Shown here piece after piece: positions 9,173 through 18,505 of a stretch of DNA of 64,000 nucleotides. Under the pieces are notes generated by a model that was not told where the DNA came from, made no database searches, and was given only the letters and a program-made list of their open reading frames with translations. Each line of letters begins with the position of its first letter. Positions within the stretch are counted from its first letter, which is position 1. The translations under genes were made by a program, and so were the position numbers. Source of the DNA: Pararhizobium mangrovi (GTDB lineage: Bacteria; Pseudomonadota; Alphaproteobacteria; Rhizobiales; Rhizobiaceae); contig NZ_VHLH01000004.1 of the NCBI RefSeq assembly GCF_006516965.1, positions 170,726 through 234,725 on the forward strand, written 5' to 3'.

Positions 9173-10245
9173 ATGCGTGTCGATCTCTTCGATTTCGAGC
9201 TGCCGGACGAGCGGATCGCGCTCAGGCCCGCGAGCCCGCGCGACACGGCGCGCCAACTCGTCGTTCGCCCGGGTGAACCGCTCGAGGATCGCGTCGTTGC
9301 CGATCTCGATACGCTTCTCGAACCGGGCGACGCCCTCGTGCTGAACGACACGCGGGTGATCCCGGCGCGTCTCGACGGCATCCGCCGGCGGGGTGAAGAT
9401 GCGCGCACGCACGTGCAGGCCACACTGCACATGCGGACCGACGGGAACACGTGGAAGGCGTTTGCGCGGCCCGGCAAACGTATTCGTGCCGGCGACCGCA
9501 TCGCGTTCAGCGGCCAAGAGGATGGCGAAGGCAAGCTCGATGCCGAAGTGGTCGAGAAGGGCGAGGCCGGCGAGGTCACCCTGCGCTTCGGTCTTGCCGG
9601 CGGCGAACTGGACCGCGCGATCGCGGCCGCCGGCCACGTGCCCCTGCCGCCCTACATCGCTTCGAAGCGCGCGGAAGATGCAAGCGACATCGAAGACTAC
9701 CAGACGGTCTACGCCCGTGAAAACGGCGCCGTCGCGGCGCCGACGGCCGGGCTTCACTTTACCGAAGACCTCTTCGAAAGACTGCGCGTTCGGGGCGTCT
9801 CGCTTCATTTCGTGACGCTCCATGTCGGCGCCGGCACCTTTCTGCCCGTCAAGGCGGACGACACCGGCGACCATCGCATGCACTCCGAGATCGGCCAGGT
9901 GAGCGAAGAGACGGCGGCCGCGCTCAACGCGGTGCGGGCCTCCGGCGGGCGCGTCGTCTCGGTCGGCACGACGTCCCTCCGGCTTCTGGAAAGTGCGGCG
10001 CGCGAGGACGGCACGCTTGAGCCCTGGTCGGGAGCGACGGACATCTTCATTACGCCCGGCTATCGCTTTCGCTTCGTCGACGTCCTGATGACGAATTTCC
10101 ACCTGCCGCGATCGACGCTCTTCATGCTCGTTTCCGCCTTTTCCGGTCTCGAAACGATGCAGGCGGCCTATGCCCATGCGATCGCGAACGGCTACCGCTT
10201 CTATTCCTACGGGGATTCGAACCTCCTCTTTCGGTCGGAGCCATC

Positions 10246-10249
<4 letters not shown>
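9173..10249 (+). CDS. queA: S-adenosylmethionine:tRNA ribosyltransferase-isomerase
   Basis: QueA converts 7-aminomethyl-7-deazaguanine in tRNA to epoxyqueuosine using the ribosyl part of SAM. The 358 residues start [20 protein letters not shown], with [12 protein letters not shown], the signature [14 protein letters not shown] and the C-terminal [17 protein letters not shown]. The frame is open to 9119, but the upstream 18 residues are not family-like, so the ATG at 9173 is used. Its stop overlaps the tgt start (ATGA), so the two queuosine genes are translationally coupled. Confidence 0.96.
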
Positions 10250-11385
<1,136 letters not shown>

Positions 11386-11394
11386 GTCCGCCGA

Positions 11395-11817
11395 TCAGGC
11401 CGAGGCCGCCGCCTTGATCATCTGCACGGCCGAAATCTTGAGCGAACCGTCCGGTTGCCGCTCGAGCCGGTAGATCGCCGTCCAGTCCTGTCCGTCCGGG
11501 GCATGGATCAGCACGGACTGGATGATCGTATCGCCACCTGCCTCGACCTTCGATCCGCCGAAGGTAAAATTGTTCGGACGGTAGACGGGTGCATAGCCGC
11601 GCTTGACCATCTCGAAGAAGGCGTCGGGCGTCGGATACATCTGCTTGATGCCCGGCGCGGCGAACGAATACGCCTTTTCCTCGTCGTCGTTCAGGAACGC
11701 CTGGATCTGGTCGGCGATGATTGTCTGCGCTTCCTTGGAACCGTCGCCCGCAAGGCCCGGCACGCATGTTGCCGCAAGCAGCAGGATGGCCATCAGACCG
11801 CGGATGGAATGGTTCAT
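11395..11817 (-). CDS. Secreted DUF4864 domain protein
   Basis: This is a probable periplasmic protein of unknown function. The 140 residues have a signal peptide (MNHSIRGLMAILLLAATCVPGLA) and a compact domain (about residues 28-138; IIADQIQAFLNDDEEKAYSFAAPGIKQ, then FTFGGSK, DWTAIYRLERQPDGSLKIS). This matches the DUF4864 pattern as I remember it, a small alpha+beta fold. The frame is open further upstream, but GGGAG before the ATG at 11817 and the signal peptide fix the start. It is convergent with tgt, nine bases apart, and divergent from the MscS gene. Confidence 0.82.
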   Translation of the reverse strand: MNHSIRGLMAILLLAATCVPGLAGDGSKEAQTIIADQIQAFLNDDEEKAYSFAAPGIKQMYPTPDAFFEMVKRGYAPVYRPNNFTFGGSKVEAGGDTIIQSVLIHAPDGQDWTAIYRLERQPDGSLKISAVQMIKAAASA

Positions 11818-11972
11818 GCCGTCGATCTCCCTTCGTCCTCTCATGAAGACGGACGAAGGGCACAGAAAGTTTCGCTGGCGGCACGAGTGTGCATACGCTG
11901 CGACTAAAACGGCGTTGCAAGACGCGCCTGCGCGCGCCAAGATTTCCTCCGTCATCGAGGAGAAGCGAAGGA

Positions 11973-13310
11973 ATGAACATCAGCGAGGCTGCCATCGTCG
12001 CCTGGCTGTCGGACGTGAAGAACGCGTTCGTAGTTGCCGTTTCCAGCCCCGCCGCCCTCATTCAGATCGGCGTGATCCTCGCGGCGTTCATTGTCGCGCG
12101 GCCGGTCGGCGGCCTGTTCGAGCGTCGATTGGAGCGCCGGGCGCGCGGGCTCCGAACGAGCGCCGGCGTGCTCAGGCTCGTCGTCGCGACGCTACGGCGC
12201 ATGCGTCTCGTCGTTTTCGTCGCCATTCTGTGGATCGTACGCCTCGCCCTTTTATCGGCGAACAGGCCGGCTCAAAGCGGGCTGATCATCGCCGTGCTCT
12301 ATCTGGCGACGGCGTGGCTCGTGATCGGCGTCCTCACGCGCATCATCCGCAATCGGACCCTGTCGCGCCTCGTGGCACTGGCGATCTGGTGCTACGTCGC
12401 GGTCAAGGTCGTCGGCATCGAACATCCCGTCGTCACCGCGCTCGACCGCATGGCGATCGATATCGGCACGTTTCATCTCTCCGCACTCTTCGTCATCAAG
12501 ATCGTTGCGGTGACGATGGCGCTGTTCTGGTTCGCCGTCTTTTCCGGCAATTTCATCGAAAACCGCATCTCACGCACCGAAGATCTTTCGCCGTCGCTGA
12601 AGGTGCTGCTCGCGAAACTCGCGAAGATCGCGCTGATCGCCTTTGCGGGAGCGATCGCGCTCAGGGCGACCGGCATCGACCTCACGGCGCTGACGGTCTT
12701 TTCGGGCGCGGTCGGCGTCGGCGTCGGCCTCGGCCTCCAAAAGGTGGTTTCGAACTTTCTTTCCGGCATCATCATCCTGCTCGACAAGTCCATCAAGCCC
12801 GGCGACACGATCGAACTCGGCGATACGTTCGGCTGGATCCGGGAACTGCGCGCGCGCTTCGTGTCGGTCATCACGCGGGACGGCCGCGAATACCTGATCC
12901 CGAACGAGGATCTGATCGCCCAGCGCGTCATCAACTGGTCGTTTTCGAGCGATCTGGTGCGCATCAACGTCGAGTTCGGTGTCGCCTATGACAGCAACCC
13001 CCACGAAGTCTCGCGCATCGCGATCGAGGCGGCGAGGGGGGTGCCCCGGGTCATTGCCGACCAGGCGCCCGTGTGCTGGCTGACGGCCTTCGGCGATTCC
13101 TCCCTCGACTTCACGCTGCGCTTCTGGATCCACGATCCGCAGGCCGGCCTGACCAACATTCGTGGCCAGGTGCTTCTCGCGCTATGGGACGCGTTCCAGG
13201 AGGCCGGCATCCGCATACCGTTCCCGCATCGCGAGATCCTCATGCACACGCCGGTCGAGGTCACGCGGCCCGAACGCCGGCCGCCGAACCATGCATCCGA
13301 CGAGCATTGA
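11973..13310 (+). CDS. MscS-family mechanosensitive ion channel
   Basis: This is an inner-membrane channel expected to open under membrane tension and release solutes on osmotic downshock. The 445 residues have about five leading membrane helices (near 28-43, 77-93, 104-122, 132-148, 170-190). The pore helix is glycine-rich as in MscS (about 238-275; VFSGAVGVGVGLGLQKVV then NFLSGIIILLDKSIKPGD). A beta domain (ELRARFVSVITRDGREYLIP) and a cytoplasmic vestibule domain follow. The ATG at 11973 follows GAAGG; the upstream open frame is Arg-rich and not family-like. The first helices make it longer than E. coli MscS. Confidence 0.9.
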   Translation: MNISEAAIVAWLSDVKNAFVVAVSSPAALIQIGVILAAFIVARPVGGLFERRLERRARGLRTSAGVLRLVVATLRRMRLVVFVAILWIVRLALLSANRPAQSGLIIAVLYLATAWLVIGVLTRIIRNRTLSRLVALAIWCYVAVKVVGIEHPVVTALDRMAIDIGTFHLSALFVIKIVAVTMALFWFAVFSGNFIENRISRTEDLSPSLKVLLAKLAKIALIAFAGAIALRATGIDLTALTVFSGAVGVGVGLGLQKVVSNFLSGIIILLDKSIKPGDTIELGDTFGWIRELRARFVSVITRDGREYLIPNEDLIAQRVINWSFSSDLVRINVEFGVAYDSNPHEVSRIAIEAARGVPRVIADQAPVCWLTAFGDSSLDFTLRFWIHDPQAGLTNIRGQVLLALWDAFQEAGIRIPFPHREILMHTPVEVTRPERRPPNHASDEH

Positions 13311-13389
13311 ACGCCTATGCTCCGGTCGGCATGGGTCCGACGTCGGCGCTACCGTGCCATCCCACCCGATCGAGCGGACGCCTGCGAAA

Positions 13390-13722
13390 CTACTGCCGAG
13401 GACGAACGAGCGTGGCGATGCCGACGCCGAGCACGCCGGCGCACGCCTTTATGGCCGCGTCATGCAGGCGCGGATGACGGCCGATCGCGACGAATTGCAA
13501 CAGTTCGAGCCCGACGGCCCCCGCGACGAACGCAGCCGCCACGAGCGACCAGGATCGCCGAGGCGTGACCAGCGCCGTTACCAGACCGGCCACGAAGAAC
13601 CCGAAAGCCCGATCGACATCCGCCCCGAACCCCAGCGAAGGCCGCAACGAGATCGGCGAGACCGTAGCGGCCACGAGGACCAGGACGCTGACGACAGCGA
13701 GAAGACGCACGAACTTCTTCAC
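13390..13722 (-). CDS. VanZ-like small membrane protein
   Basis: This is a 110-residue polytopic protein of unknown role. It has an N-terminal helix (LLAVVSVLVLVAATVSPISLR), then the VanZ-type pattern DVDRAFGFFVAGLVTALVTP, a third helix and GLELLQFVAIGRHPRLHDAAIK, ending AGVLGVGIATL. The GTG at 13722 is preferred because AGAGGAAA lies just before it; the frame is open to 13767. VanZ relatives confer low teicoplanin resistance in some Gram-positives, but nothing here indicates that role. It lies between the MscS gene and the tRNA-Ser island. Confidence 0.68.
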   Translation of the reverse strand: MKKFVRLLAVVSVLVLVAATVSPISLRPSLGFGADVDRAFGFFVAGLVTALVTPRRSWSLVAAAFVAGAVGLELLQFVAIGRHPRLHDAAIKACAGVLGVGIATLVRPRQ

Positions 13723-13841
13723 GGACTTTCCTCTCGACCAACCAGGCTGGCCAGCATTTCGAAGCATCGATCCGTGAGACGACCCCGGCGAATACCGCTA
13801 CGGTCGGTTCGGGCGGCAGATCGTAGGCACACGATCTGCGA

Positions 13842-13861
13842 GATGGCGGGGGAGGTGGGAT
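13842..13861 (+). repeat. Distal attachment-site repeat (att) of the tRNA-Ser island
   Basis: These 20 bases match positions 14567-14586, which form the 3' end of tRNA-Ser(TGA) plus its CCA, at 19 of 20 positions (the ninth base is G instead of A). A copy of a tRNA 3' end about 0.7 kb beyond the gene, in direct orientation, is the standard mark left by a tyrosine-recombinase-integrated element. Confidence 0.8.
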
Positions 13862-13935
13862 GATGGAGTTGTTTTTATTACACCAATAAAATCAATAATT
13901 TACAGCTTCTTTCGCGTTTGCCGAGTGGGTAAATT

Positions 13936-13957
13936 GGGACACTTTTCCGGGTGTCCC
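13936..13957. repeat. Inverted repeat GGGACAC / GTGTCCC inside the island
   Basis: A 7-bp perfect inverted repeat (13936-13942 and 13951-13957) with an 8-base spacer lies just past the stop of the DUF2513 gene. It may be a weak terminator for that gene (no T-run) or a recombination-protein site, since it contains one of the TTGGGACA motifs seen at the other end. Confidence 0.5.
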
Positions 13958-13978
13958 GATAGTGTCATTTGACCGAGC

Positions 13979-14329
13979 CTATATCTGGATGCCGAGCTTT
14001 TCGATCGCTTCCTTTTTGACGTATGCGATGGCTATATCCTTCATCATGCCAAGCGTCGCACCGCCAAGCGATGAAGCTCCCTTCTTCGTCTTCGCCCATA
14101 CCGTTTGATCTCGAATGACGTTCAGGTAGTCGTGCCCCTGATTGGTCATTCGATAAACGCCTTTGTTGACGGCTTCGAAAAAGCCGGCGTCGCACAAAAG
14201 CTCGGCGTGTTGATGCTTTTTCTGTTCTTCCGGTCTCATGCTTAGTTTGAGCGAAGCGACAAGATACAAGTCGTCGGACGCCTCCATGTCGAGAAGCAAC
14301 TGCCGAATATAATCGTCGTCTCGTTTCAT
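13979..14329 (-). CDS. DUF2513 domain protein
   Basis: This is a 116-residue cytoplasmic protein of unknown function. It begins MKRDDDYIRQLLLDMEASDD, the family-typical opening, continues with HAELLCDAGFFEA, then YRMTNQGHDYLNVIRDQTVWAKTK, and closes with a helical MMKDIAIAYVKKEAIEKL. DUF2513 proteins have a winged-helix-like look and occur mainly on phages and genomic islands. GGGGA about ten bases upstream supports the ATG at 14329. It is the only intact gene of the tRNA-Ser island, and its base composition differs from the neighbours. Confidence 0.82.
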   Translation of the reverse strand: MKRDDDYIRQLLLDMEASDDLYLVASLKLSMRPEEQKKHQHAELLCDAGFFEAVNKGVYRMTNQGHDYLNVIRDQTVWAKTKKGASSLGGATLGMMKDIAIAYVKKEAIEKLGIQI

Positions 14330-14566
14330 GCCGGTCCCCTAATTGAGTAGCCGAACTTATCACTCGTCTTCCCATATCGGAATGCGCTTCGTCTTAACGC
14401 CGACGAGCTTCAGGACGTGCACGTTCATGCGTTCGCCGCTTGAGGTATGAGCAGCCCGCCATGTGTTCCAATCTCCCCTGCAACTTGGGACAGTCGATTG
14501 GGACAGTTTATGCGGCGCAAAGCCCTGGTATGCAAGGTTTCGAGAAAAATCAGGGGCTTGCAGGGC

Positions 14567-14586
14567 GATGGCGGAGGAGGTGGGAT
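14567..14586 (+). repeat. tRNA-proximal attachment-site repeat (att)
   Basis: This is the tRNA-Ser 3'-end copy of the 20-bp repeat that recurs at 13842-13861. It spans the CCA, discriminator, 3' acceptor strand and part of the T arm, the usual crossover region for tRNA-targeting integrases. Confidence 0.8.
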
Positions 14587-14658
14587 TCGAACCCACGGTG
14601 GCATCGCTGCCACGCCGGTTTTCAAGACCGGTGCCTTCGACCGCTCGGCCACTCCTCC
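14569..14658 (-). tRNA. tRNA-Ser (anticodon TGA)
   Basis: The 90-base gene has a 7-bp acceptor stem (GGAGGAG / CTCCTCC), discriminator G and an encoded CCA. The anticodon stem-loop CCGGT-CTTGAAA-ACCGG has TGA at 14622-14624 (+ coordinates). The long variable arm and the T loop GGTTCGAATCC are typical of serine tRNAs. It decodes UCN codons. Its 3' end is the attachment site of the adjacent relic element, and the duplication leaves the tRNA intact. Confidence 0.97.
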
Positions 14659-14837
14659 GAAGGCTTTGTTCTGTCCGCTTATGCGCGTTCGTACGTTCGA
14701 GCGGCGAGGCGGTCGCAACGGTCGCGCTACCGAATGCCTTCGAGGCTTCGCCTTACCGCGTCGGACTTCGTATCGTCAACGCGATCGTGCTTGTGGCATC
14801 GACGCGATCATAAGCGTTTCGCGATGGCGACGACGGG

Positions 14838-15146
14838 TTATTGGTTGGTGTTTTCGTGGGCGTTGCCGTTCGTCGTCTTGGCTGGTCCACCGGGTTGCCA
14901 GAGCACGGCGATCGCCGCAAAGGCAAGGATGGCGACGATGACGATCGCGCTCTGGAACGGGCGCAGACGCGTAGCGATCTTTTTCTTGAGCTGGTCGCGA
15001 CGGCGGGATTGGCGTTCTTTTCGAAGCGAGACGATCTTTCCCATCTTTGCCTTGTCGCTCCTGGAATGCGTTGCGCCGGTCGCCTGCTTCGGTGGCCGGA
15101 TGTCCTCGAAAGTCGGTGATGTAGACGAATCGGTCGGCTTGTCCAT
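14838..15146 (-). CDS. Hypothetical single-pass membrane protein
   Basis: I do not recognise this 102-residue protein. It has a polar N-terminal part, a strongly basic stretch (MGKIVSLRKERQSRRRDQLK, then KKIATRLRP), one transmembrane helix (about residues 68-85; AIVIVAILAFAAIAVLW) and a short Asn/Thr-rich tail. That fits a type II membrane protein with a cytoplasmic basic region. The start is either ATG at 15146 or the preceding GTG at 15149; no strong ribosome binding site is visible. It lies between tRNA-Ser and rlpA, divergent from rlpA. Confidence 0.6.
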   Translation of the reverse strand: MDKPTDSSTSPTFEDIRPPKQATGATHSRSDKAKMGKIVSLRKERQSRRRDQLKKKIATRLRPFQSAIVIVAILAFAAIAVLWQPGGPAKTTNGNAHENTNQ

Positions 15147-15301
15147 CACACTCGCGGCCGCCGTTGCCGGCGCCCGGGTTCCGCTGTAAAGCAGGTTTGC
15201 CGCCCTTTATGCGTAGGTGTCACCTTTCTGCCACTTTCGGGCATCCATAAGGAGCGGCGGCAGCGAACTTCGGCGGGGGTCCGGTTCGTTGCACGAACAC
15301 G

Positions 15302-16333
15302 ATGAACGTGAACGGGTCGGGGAACGTGTCGAACGCATCGCATAGCCATGCCGTGCCGCTTATGCGCGCGGGCAAGATCGCATCCGCGTCGTTTCTGGTC
15401 GCCGGGCTCGCAGCCTGCACGACCACGGGCAACGAAACGGCATCCGTCGAAACGAGCACGGCGACGCAGTTCGCCGCGAGCCACAAGCCCGCCGAGCCGG
15501 CTGCTGCCAAGCGCAAGAAGGCGACTGGGGTCGTCGGCAAGCCCTACAAGGTCGCAGGCAGATGGTATCGACCCAAGCGCAATCCGGAATACGACAAGAT
15601 CGGGCTCGCTTCCTGGTACGGGCCGAATTTCCACGGCCAACGCACTGCCAGCGGCGAGGTCTACAACCAGCACGGCCTTTCGGCCGCCCACAAGACGCTT
15701 CCGCTTCCCTGCTACGTGCGCGTTACCAACGAAATGACCGGCGACGCGGTGACCGTGCGCGTCAACGACCGCGGGCCGTTCGCCGACAACCGCATCATCG
15801 ACCTTTCCAACGAAGCGGCGAAGCTTCTCCACATGCGCAGCAAGGGCGTCGCCAAGGTCCGCGTGACCTATGTCGGCAAGGCTTCGTCGAAGAGCGACGA
15901 CACGTCTTTGCTCATGGCTTCGTATCGCTCCGGCAGCGGTGATGCCGCGCCGACGCCATCTTCGAGCGGTGCCGGTACGATGGTCGCAAGCAACGATTCG
16001 GATTTGGGCTGGCTTCCGGGCGTCTCTTCCGCCGACGCTTCGAACCGTTCGCTGCCGGTGAGCGCGGCCGCCATGGTCTCCACGAAGATCCGGACGGGCC
16101 CGGCGCAGCGCGAGATCCAGGATGTGCTCGTACCGCAACACGCGCCGATGCCGGCGGCACGCCCGTCCATGGCGCCCGCGCGGCCGGAACCCGCGAGAGA
16201 CCCCGCCGTCAACGCGTTCGCTCCGGCGATGGGCGAAGGGCAGGCTGCTGGTGCATTCCGGTCCATTCTGGCCAACGGGCAGCACGGCAACGTAGGTCCG
16301 ACCGTTCGAAACGGCTCCGGCGATCAGGACTGA
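15302..16333 (+). CDS. rlpA: RlpA-like septal/peptidoglycan lipoprotein
   Basis: RlpA proteins are outer-membrane lipoproteins with a double-psi beta-barrel that cleave denuded glycan strands at the septum. Up to 343 residues: a lipoprotein signal ends in the lipobox LAAC (Cys39), followed by a linker and the barrel at about 97-195 (IGLASWYGPNFHGQRTASGE, LPLPCYVRVTN, VRVNDRGPFADNRIIDLS). The remainder is Ala/Pro/Ser-rich and disordered, with no C-terminal SPOR domain. The ATG at 15362 would give a more usual signal peptide with Cys at residue 19, so the start is uncertain. It lies upstream of a penicillin-binding carboxypeptidase, which fits a cell-wall role. Confidence 0.9.
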   Translation: MNVNGSGNVSNASHSHAVPLMRAGKIASASFLVAGLAACTTTGNETASVETSTATQFAASHKPAEPAAAKRKKATGVVGKPYKVAGRWYRPKRNPEYDKIGLASWYGPNFHGQRTASGEVYNQHGLSAAHKTLPLPCYVRVTNEMTGDAVTVRVNDRGPFADNRIIDLSNEAAKLLHMRSKGVAKVRVTYVGKASSKSDDTSLLMASYRSGSGDAAPTPSSSGAGTMVASNDSDLGWLPGVSSADASNRSLPVSAAAMVSTKIRTGPAQREIQDVLVPQHAPMPAARPSMAPARPEPARDPAVNAFAPAMGEGQAAGAFRSILANGQHGNVGPTVRNGSGDQD

Positions 16334-16433
16334 CGAAGCTTTTACCGTGCTTTTGCCTTCCACGCACTTTCCCAAGCCGGTCAGGATGGGCTAGCGTCGA
16401 GCCTTGTTCTGACGGGCTTCGGGAAATGACGTG

Positions 16434-17597
16434 ATGCAAAAATGGGTTTCGCGCGCGGCGGGTCTGGCTGTGGCCGTGGCAATGGCGTGTGCCGCGATGG
16501 CGCCCGCTCGCGCACAGCTGTTCGAGACGCGCGCCAAGCAGGCCTATCTGATGGACGGCGAAACCGGCACCGTCCTTTTCTCCAAGAACGCCGATCGGCT
16601 CGTGCCGCCTGCCTCTCTCGCGAAGCTGATGACGGTCGACGTCGTCTTCCACGCGCTGAAGAGCGGCCGGCTCAAGATGGACGATACATTCCAGGTTTCC
16701 GAAAACGCCTGGCGCCAGGGCGGGGCATCCTCCGGCGGCTCGACGATGTTCGCGAAGGTGCACTCCACCATCCCGCTCAAGGACCTGATCCAGGGCATCA
16801 TCGTTCAGTCCGCGAACGATGCCTGTATCGTCGTCGCCGAGGGCATGGCGGGCTCGGAGGCGAACTTCGCCAGGGTGATGACGAACCGTGCGCGCAAGAT
16901 CGGGCTGAAGAAGTCGACCTTCGACAACGCGACAGGCCTTCCGGACCCGAAAACGCGCGTGACGATGCACGAACTGGCGCTGCTCGCGCGCCACATCCAC
17001 GATACGTACCCCGAATATTACCATATCTTCGGCGAGGAATCGTTCACCTGGAACGACATCCGCCAGCGCAACCGCAATCCTCTTGTCCACGAGAATATTG
17101 GCGTGGACGGCCTGAAGACCGGGCATACGGAAAATGCCGGCTACGGCATCGTCGCCTCCATGCAGCGAAACGACCGGCGTCTCTACCTCGCGATGACGGG
17201 CATGGACAGCGAACGGGAACGCGCGGAGGAATCGCGCAAGTTGCTCGAATGGGGCATGCGTTCCTTCGAAAAGCATTCGCTCTTCGCCAAGAACGACGTG
17301 GTCGGCAAGGTCAGCGTCTATGGTGGCACGCAATCCTCGCTGCCGGTGACGGCAAACAAGCCCGTGTCGATCTTTCTTCCGATCACGGACCCCGACCGCC
17401 TGCGCGCACAGATCGACTATGACTGGCCGCTCAAGGCACCCGTCGAAAAGGGTGCGAAAGTCGGCACGCTGAAGATCTTTCTCGGCGATACGCTCAGCCA
17501 GCAGACGCCGGTCTATGCAGCGGCGGCCATGGACAAGGGCCCGCTCTACAAGCGCGCCTTCGATGCCTTCGAGGAACTGACGCTTTCGCAGTTCTAG
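16434..17597 (+). CDS. D-alanyl-D-alanine carboxypeptidase (penicillin-binding protein 5/6 type)
   Basis: This enzyme removes the terminal D-Ala from peptidoglycan pentapeptides in the periplasm. The 387 residues have a signal peptide to about residue 28 (APARAQ). The serine-hydrolase motifs are SLAK (Ser61, Lys64), SAN (126-128) and KTG (228-230). The C-terminal beta-rich PBP5-type domain (about 275-375) ends in an amphipathic segment (KRAFDAFEELTLSQF) suited to membrane anchoring. ATG at 16434 is used, directly after a GTG. It belongs to the DacA/DacC/DacF group; I do not choose a symbol. Confidence 0.94.
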   Translation: MQKWVSRAAGLAVAVAMACAAMAPARAQLFETRAKQAYLMDGETGTVLFSKNADRLVPPASLAKLMTVDVVFHALKSGRLKMDDTFQVSENAWRQGGASSGGSTMFAKVHSTIPLKDLIQGIIVQSANDACIVVAEGMAGSEANFARVMTNRARKIGLKKSTFDNATGLPDPKTRVTMHELALLARHIHDTYPEYYHIFGEESFTWNDIRQRNRNPLVHENIGVDGLKTGHTENAGYGIVASMQRNDRRLYLAMTGMDSERERAEESRKLLEWGMRSFEKHSLFAKNDVVGKVSVYGGTQSSLPVTANKPVSIFLPITDPDRLRAQIDYDWPLKAPVEKGAKVGTLKIFLGDTLSQQTPVYAAAAMDKGPLYKRAFDAFEELTLSQF

Positions 17598-17761
17598 GGC
17601 ATCGGCAATGCCAGCGTGACCTCCCGTTGGCGCATGGCAGGTTGCGATCGCCCGCCGCGCATTGTTGGTTGGGCTCGTCGAAACGCTCGAAGCGCAATGA
17701 TTCGCCGCTTCGGCCGGCGGTAGGATCGCGGAATTCGCGCGGCGAGGAAGGATCGGGTTCG

Positions 17762-18505
17762 ATGCCGTACAATTCGCCAGGGCGGTTCATCACCTTCGAA
17801 GGTGGTGAAGGGGTCGGAAAGTCGACCCAGATCCGCCTGCTCGCGCAAAAGCTTCGCCAGAAGGGGTTCGACGTGACCACCACGCGCGAGCCCGGTGGTT
17901 CGCCGGGTGCGGAAGCGGTGCGGCACGTGCTTCTGACCGGCGCGGCCGAAGAGTTCGGAACGCGCTTCGAGGCGACGCTCTTCGCCGCCGCGCGCGCCGA
18001 TCACGTTGCACAGGTCATTCGTCCCGCGATCGAGGACGGGCGGGTCGTACTGTGCGACCGGTTCATGGATTCCACGCGCGTCTACCAGGGCGCGACCGGC
18101 AATCTCGAAGCAAACTTCGTGCACGCGCTGGAGCGGCTCGCGCTGAATGGGCTGACGCCCGATCTCACGATCCTGCTCGACATGCCGGCCGAGACCGGGC
18201 TCGCGCGGGCAAGGGCGCGAGACGAGCCGAAATCGCCCGATACCAGGGACGGAGCTACGGTTTCGGGGCAGGAGGGAGCGCCTGTCGTCCCCGTCTCCGA
18301 TCGGTTCGAGCGCGAGGATCTTGCGATCCATGAAACGCGTCGGCAGGCATTCCTCGATCTTGCCGAGAGCGAGCCCGACCGGTTTCGCACCATCGACGCG
18401 GATCAGAGCGTCGAAGCGATTGCGAGCGCGGTCCTGATCGCCGTTCATTCGGTGCTTCCCAAGGGTGCGCAAGCCTCTCGCAAAGCCGGCGGGCAGGGGA
18501 CATGA
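17762..18505 (+). CDS. tmk: Thymidylate kinase
   Basis: Tmk phosphorylates dTMP to dTDP. The 247 residues have a P-loop (FEGGEGVGKST, 15-22), the dTMP-binding TREPGG, the DRF segment CDRFMDSTRVYQG and the LID region. The LID carries an extra stretch of about 20 residues (EPKSPDTRDGATVSGQEG) before the expected DRFEREDLAIHE, making the protein longer than usual. GAGGAAGG before the ATG fixes the start. The frame is open to 17627, but that part is not family-like. The stop overlaps holB (ATGA). Confidence 0.96.
   Translation: MPYNSPGRFITFEGGEGVGKSTQIRLLAQKLRQKGFDVTTTREPGGSPGAEAVRHVLLTGAAEEFGTRFEATLFAAARADHVAQVIRPAIEDGRVVLCDRFMDSTRVYQGATGNLEANFVHALERLALNGLTPDLTILLDMPAETGLARARARDEPKSPDTRDGATVSGQEGAPVVPVSDRFEREDLAIHETRRQAFLDLAESEPDRFRTIDADQSVEAIASAVLIAVHSVLPKGAQASRKAGGQGT

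Larger units (their letters stand above)
13842..14586. mobile_element. Relic of an integrated element at tRNA-Ser(TGA)
   Basis: This roughly 0.7-kb segment is bounded by the direct repeats at 13842-13861 and 14567-14586. Its base composition is visibly more A+T-rich than its surroundings (for example the run at 13870-13905). It holds a DUF2513 gene, a type often found on phages and islands, and three TTGGGACA motifs near its ends. No integrase is present. A minus-strand frame ending at 14360 (last residues KTKRIPIWEDE) may be the tail of a lost gene. I infer a small element, or one reduced by deletion. Confidence 0.72.

Noticed and set aside
14360..14596. Minus-strand frame inside the island ending in KTKRIPIWEDE
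   Set aside because: It begins within the tRNA gene and has no recognisable domain; at most it is the tail of a lost gene, so it is mentioned only with the island.
14440..15189. A 249-codon + strand frame across tRNA-Ser
   Set aside because: It reads through the tRNA and a convincing minus-strand membrane protein, with no ribosome binding site or family pattern.
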